Shown in pieces: positions 4,613 through 6,475 of a stretch of DNA of 6,475 nucleotides. This stretch comes from Deltaproteobacteria bacterium (GTDB taxonomy: Bacteria; Desulfobacterota; Desulfobacteria; Desulfobacterales; JAABPS01), in the NCBI GenBank assembly GCA_019309685.1, contig JAFDFT010000138.1, positions 1 through 6,475 of the forward strand. Reading direction: 5' to 3'. A model generated the notes under the pieces. It ran no database searches, was not told the origin of the DNA, and was given only the letters and a program-made list of their open reading frames with translations. Both the position numbers and the translations under genes were made by a program. The first letter of the stretch is position 1, and each line of letters opens with the position of its first letter.

Positions 4613-5581
4613 GTGCCTCGTACGATTGACTGGAGTCTGACAAAAGATATCTTAAACGGCATTACCGTTGCGAGCCTTATCTTCGCCATATCCGTTTTCA
4701 TACCGTTTCTGGGTTCTTTCGGCATTTACTTTCTTCCCCTGCCAATTATTTTTTACCGGTTAAAATTGGGCAGAGGAAATGCCGCCATCATTCCCGTTGC
4801 GACATTTTGTGTCATGGCCTTGATCATCGGCAACATCTCATTTGAGTTATTGTTTTTTTTCGAGTTATTGTTGACAGGTTTTATTTTGGGCGAATTACTG
4901 GAGTTGGGCCTGTCTATTGAAAAAACAATACTTTACACCTGTTGTTCGGTAATCGTTAGTGCAATCTTTTGCCTGGTTATTTACAGCAACATGATCAATA
5001 CCGGTATTTTTGAAATGATATCTGAATATGTTGCAAAAGTCCTTGATATGGTTGTAGTTATATATCGGGAAATCGGAATGCCGGAAGAAGATATTCAAAC
5101 AATCTCAGGTTTACTTGAAACTTTTCAGTATTTTTTGGTACGGATTATACCAGCACTGACTATAGCAACAGCGCTTATCATTATCTGGGCAAATATTCTT
5201 CTTGTAAAACCATTACTAAACGCAAGGGGAATCACGTATCCGGATTTTGAGCAACTAAAAACATGGAAAGCGCCGGAGATTCTGGTATGGGGCTTTATCG
5301 CCAGCGGAATCATGCTGTTTTTACCCGCAAAGCCATTACTGGTGATTGGATTAAATTGCATCATTATCTTAATGACGGTTTACTTTTTCCAAGGTATTGC
5401 GGTTGTTTCTTTTTATTTTGAAACAAAACAGTTCTCCCGGTTACTAAGGTTTTCTTTGTACAGTCTCGGTTTCATTGCTTTGAGACAGATATTAATATTT
5501 ATTGTCAGTCTTATTGGTTTTTTTGATATATGGATTGACTTTAGAAAACTCGAAAATAACATAAAGAATCAGGAAAATTGA
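4613..5581 (+). CDS. DUF2232/YybS-type polytopic membrane protein
   Basis: A 322-residue integral membrane protein with about seven to nine predicted segments: roughly 14-48 (probably two), 56-73, 77-97, 105-126, 172-197, 223-237, 240-268 and 284-306. A long soluble loop with a MPEEDIQTISGLLETF stretch lies at about 127-171. The PDFEQLKTWKAPEILVWGF segment (210-228) before the later helices is typical of DUF2232. The start is GTG at 4613-4615, supported by AAAGGAG (4598-4604) with an eight-base spacer. The family often sits between rpsR and rplI in Desulfobacterota and near rplI in Firmicutes (YybS). Its biochemical role is not established, and a link to ribosome assembly or membrane transport would be guesswork. 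It should be co-transcribed with its ribosomal neighbours. Confidence 0.85.
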   Translation: MPRTIDWSLTKDILNGITVASLIFAISVFIPFLGSFGIYFLPLPIIFYRLKLGRGNAAIIPVATFCVMALIIGNISFELLFFFELLLTGFILGELLELGLSIEKTILYTCCSVIVSAIFCLVIYSNMINTGIFEMISEYVAKVLDMVVVIYREIGMPEEDIQTISGLLETFQYFLVRIIPALTIATALIIIWANILLVKPLLNARGITYPDFEQLKTWKAPEILVWGFIASGIMLFLPAKPLLVIGLNCIIILMTVYFFQGIAVVSFYFETKQFSRLLRFSLYSLGFIALRQILIFIVSLIGFFDIWIDFRKLENNIKNQEN

Positions 5582-5639
5582 CGGAAATGAATGTGAAATT
5601 TATTCCACGATATTTCCCTGGCCTTTTTGGAGGTTTATC

Positions 5640-6083
5640 ATGAAGGTGATTTTAAAAGAAACGATAAGTTCACTCGGAATTATTGGAAGCGAAGTAAACG
5701 TAAAGAATGGTTACGCACGCAACTATCTGCTCCCTCAGCAAAAGGCGGTACTGGCTACACCACAAAACCGAAGATTGATTGAAAAGGAAAAAGGCAAATT
5801 CGATATTCAGATTGCCAAAGAGCGGGAAACCGCTGAAGTGATGGCAAGCAGCTTGAAAGATGTGGTTTGTAAAATATCCGGCAAAATCACTGATGAGGAT
5901 CGTCTGTACGGTTCTGTTACTGCACGCGATATTATCAAAGCTCTGGCAACTCAAGATATTGAAGTTGAAAAAAGGATGGTTTTGCTTAAGGAACCCATTA
6001 AAGCACTTGGCGCCTATAAGGTCCCCATCCGTATTTATGCAGATGTGGAACCGGAAATTACTGTTGAAATCGTTCCCGAGTAA
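5640..6083 (+). CDS. rplI: 50S ribosomal protein L9
   Basis: L9 binds 23S rRNA at the base of the L1 stalk and reaches across the ribosome surface, where it helps hold the reading frame. The 147-residue product has the usual length (about 148). The N-terminal rRNA-binding domain is clear: MKVILKE, then GYARNYLLPQQKAVLAT at 24-40. The connecting helix spans about 42-75. The C-terminal domain has the conserved LYGSVTARDI (89-98) and ends in a Glu-rich strand. The ATG is preceded by GGAGG (5629-5633) with a six-base spacer. It lies 58 bases after the DUF2232 gene and is the last gene of the operon in this window; dnaB does not follow. Confidence 0.97.
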   Translation: MKVILKETISSLGIIGSEVNVKNGYARNYLLPQQKAVLATPQNRRLIEKEKGKFDIQIAKERETAEVMASSLKDVVCKISGKITDEDRLYGSVTARDIIKALATQDIEVEKRMVLLKEPIKALGAYKVPIRIYADVEPEITVEIVPE

Positions 6084-6113
6084 TCTATTTTTGTATGACC
6101 ATTACTTTTCAGC

Positions 6114-6136
6114 AAAAGGACACTGTTTCCCTTTTT
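6114..6136 (+). terminator. Weak intrinsic terminator after rplI
   Basis: AAAAGG (6114-6119) can pair with CCTTTT (6130-6135) around a ten-base loop, and the T-rich stretch continues to 6136. The stem is short and AT-rich, so efficiency is doubtful. The position, 30 bases after the rplI stop, is right for the end of the operon. Confidence 0.4.
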
Positions 6137-6475
6137 CTTAACTGCTACCTCAATTGAGCAAAAGTTGAGAATGCTCCAACTTCCCCGGCGATGGGATCTA
6201 TGCTTCGCTCCGACAAAGCATCAAGGGTGAAGCCTTAATAATTTTACTGCTATCCCTTGATAACGCAGACGATGGGGTATTATCGGCTTTCCCGTAGGGT
6301 AAATAAAATGAAAATAAAATTGTATGTATACCCTCATCTTCGAAGATATACAAAAATTCAAATAAAACGAGTTATACGCTTAAACCATACATAATTATAA
6401 AAGTCTTTTCATTTTGTTTACGCTCATTTGAGATATTAGCAAGGAATCACTTCCTAATCCGTGCCCATTCATTAA
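6137..6475. other. Gene-free tail with several inverted repeats
   Basis: No frame here looks like a real gene. Structures seen: AAGTTGAG (6162-6169) with CTCCAACTT (6174-6182), a tight hairpin with one bulged base; ATGCTT / AAGCAT, a six-base stem at about 6199-6221; ATCAAGGG (6220-6227) with CCCTTGAT (6254-6261); and the palindrome ATCTTCGAAGAT (6336-6347) enclosed by TTGTAT (6320-6325) and ATACAA (6348-6353). The part from about 6183 to 6300 is visibly richer in G+C than its flanks, so it may be a decayed or dispersed repeat. No dnaB start is visible. Confidence 0.4.

Noticed and set aside
4131..4725. Minus-strand frames opposite rpsF, rpsR and the DUF2232 start
   Set aside because: They are shadows of certain ribosomal protein genes.
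6221..6337. Minus-strand frame of 38 codons in the tail
   Set aside because: No ribosome binding site and no recognisable domain; it crosses the inverted repeats.
6308..6394. Plus-strand frame of 28 codons whose start (MKIKLYVYPHLRRYT) faintly recalls MoaD/ThiS N-termini
   Set aside because: Far too short for that family, lacks the C-terminal GG, and has no good ribosome binding site; the likeness is probably chance.
1..6475. CRISPR array, tRNA, rRNA or intact transposase
   Set aside because: Scanned for regularly spaced repeats, cloverleaf-like segments and transposase-like frames; only the short heptad arrays were repetitive, and their 7-base period is not CRISPR-like.

Overview
The window looks like a piece of a mesophilic, AT-rich Desulfobacterota (deltaproteobacterial) chromosome, most likely from the sulfate-reducing Desulfobacterales. 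Three things point there: the gene order rpsF - rpsR - DUF2232 membrane protein - rplI; a Tat-exported multi-cluster ferredoxin paired with a small cytochrome b; and dispersed intergenic repeats built of GAA-N4 heptads. No rRNA, tRNA, CRISPR array or intact transposase gene is visible.

Layout. Positions 1-507 carry no convincing gene. About 116-474 is a nested inverted-repeat element with an inner pair of heptad arrays. Then comes a minus-strand block: an acetoacetate-decarboxylase-like protein (508-1275), a four-helix membrane cytochrome b (1363-1845) and a Tat-signal 4x[Fe-S] ferredoxin with a C-terminal membrane anchor (1832-2821). The last two overlap by 14 bases and are almost certainly translationally coupled. 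Further right on the minus strand is a compact independent unit: a 56-residue two-helix membrane protein (3221-3391) with a strong ribosome binding site and its own intrinsic terminator (3170-3208). This small gene is easily missed. The spacer 3392-3759 is divergent. From it the ribosomal-protein operon runs rightwards: rpsF (3760-4308), rpsR (4310-4573), a DUF2232/YybS-type polytopic membrane protein (4613-5581) and rplI (5640-6083). It has a good sigma70-type promoter and a terminator-like leader hairpin. The last 390 bases have no supported gene, and dnaB, a common follower of rplI in other bacteria, is not there.

How the genes work together. S6 and S18 form a heterodimer on the 30S platform and L9 sits on the 50S subunit; they are co-transcribed with an uncharacterised membrane protein. 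The ferredoxin and cytochrome b should form a membrane module moving electrons between the quinone pool and periplasmic Fe-S clusters. No catalytic (molybdopterin, hydrogenase or multihaem cytochrome c) subunit is encoded here, so its partner must lie elsewhere. Whether the decarboxylase-like gene belongs functionally to that module cannot be told from sequence.

Nothing here is a clearly new defence or mobile system. The items most worth a second look are the small membrane protein, the nested repeat element, the orphan redox module with a missing cluster cysteine, and the rpsF leader hairpin.
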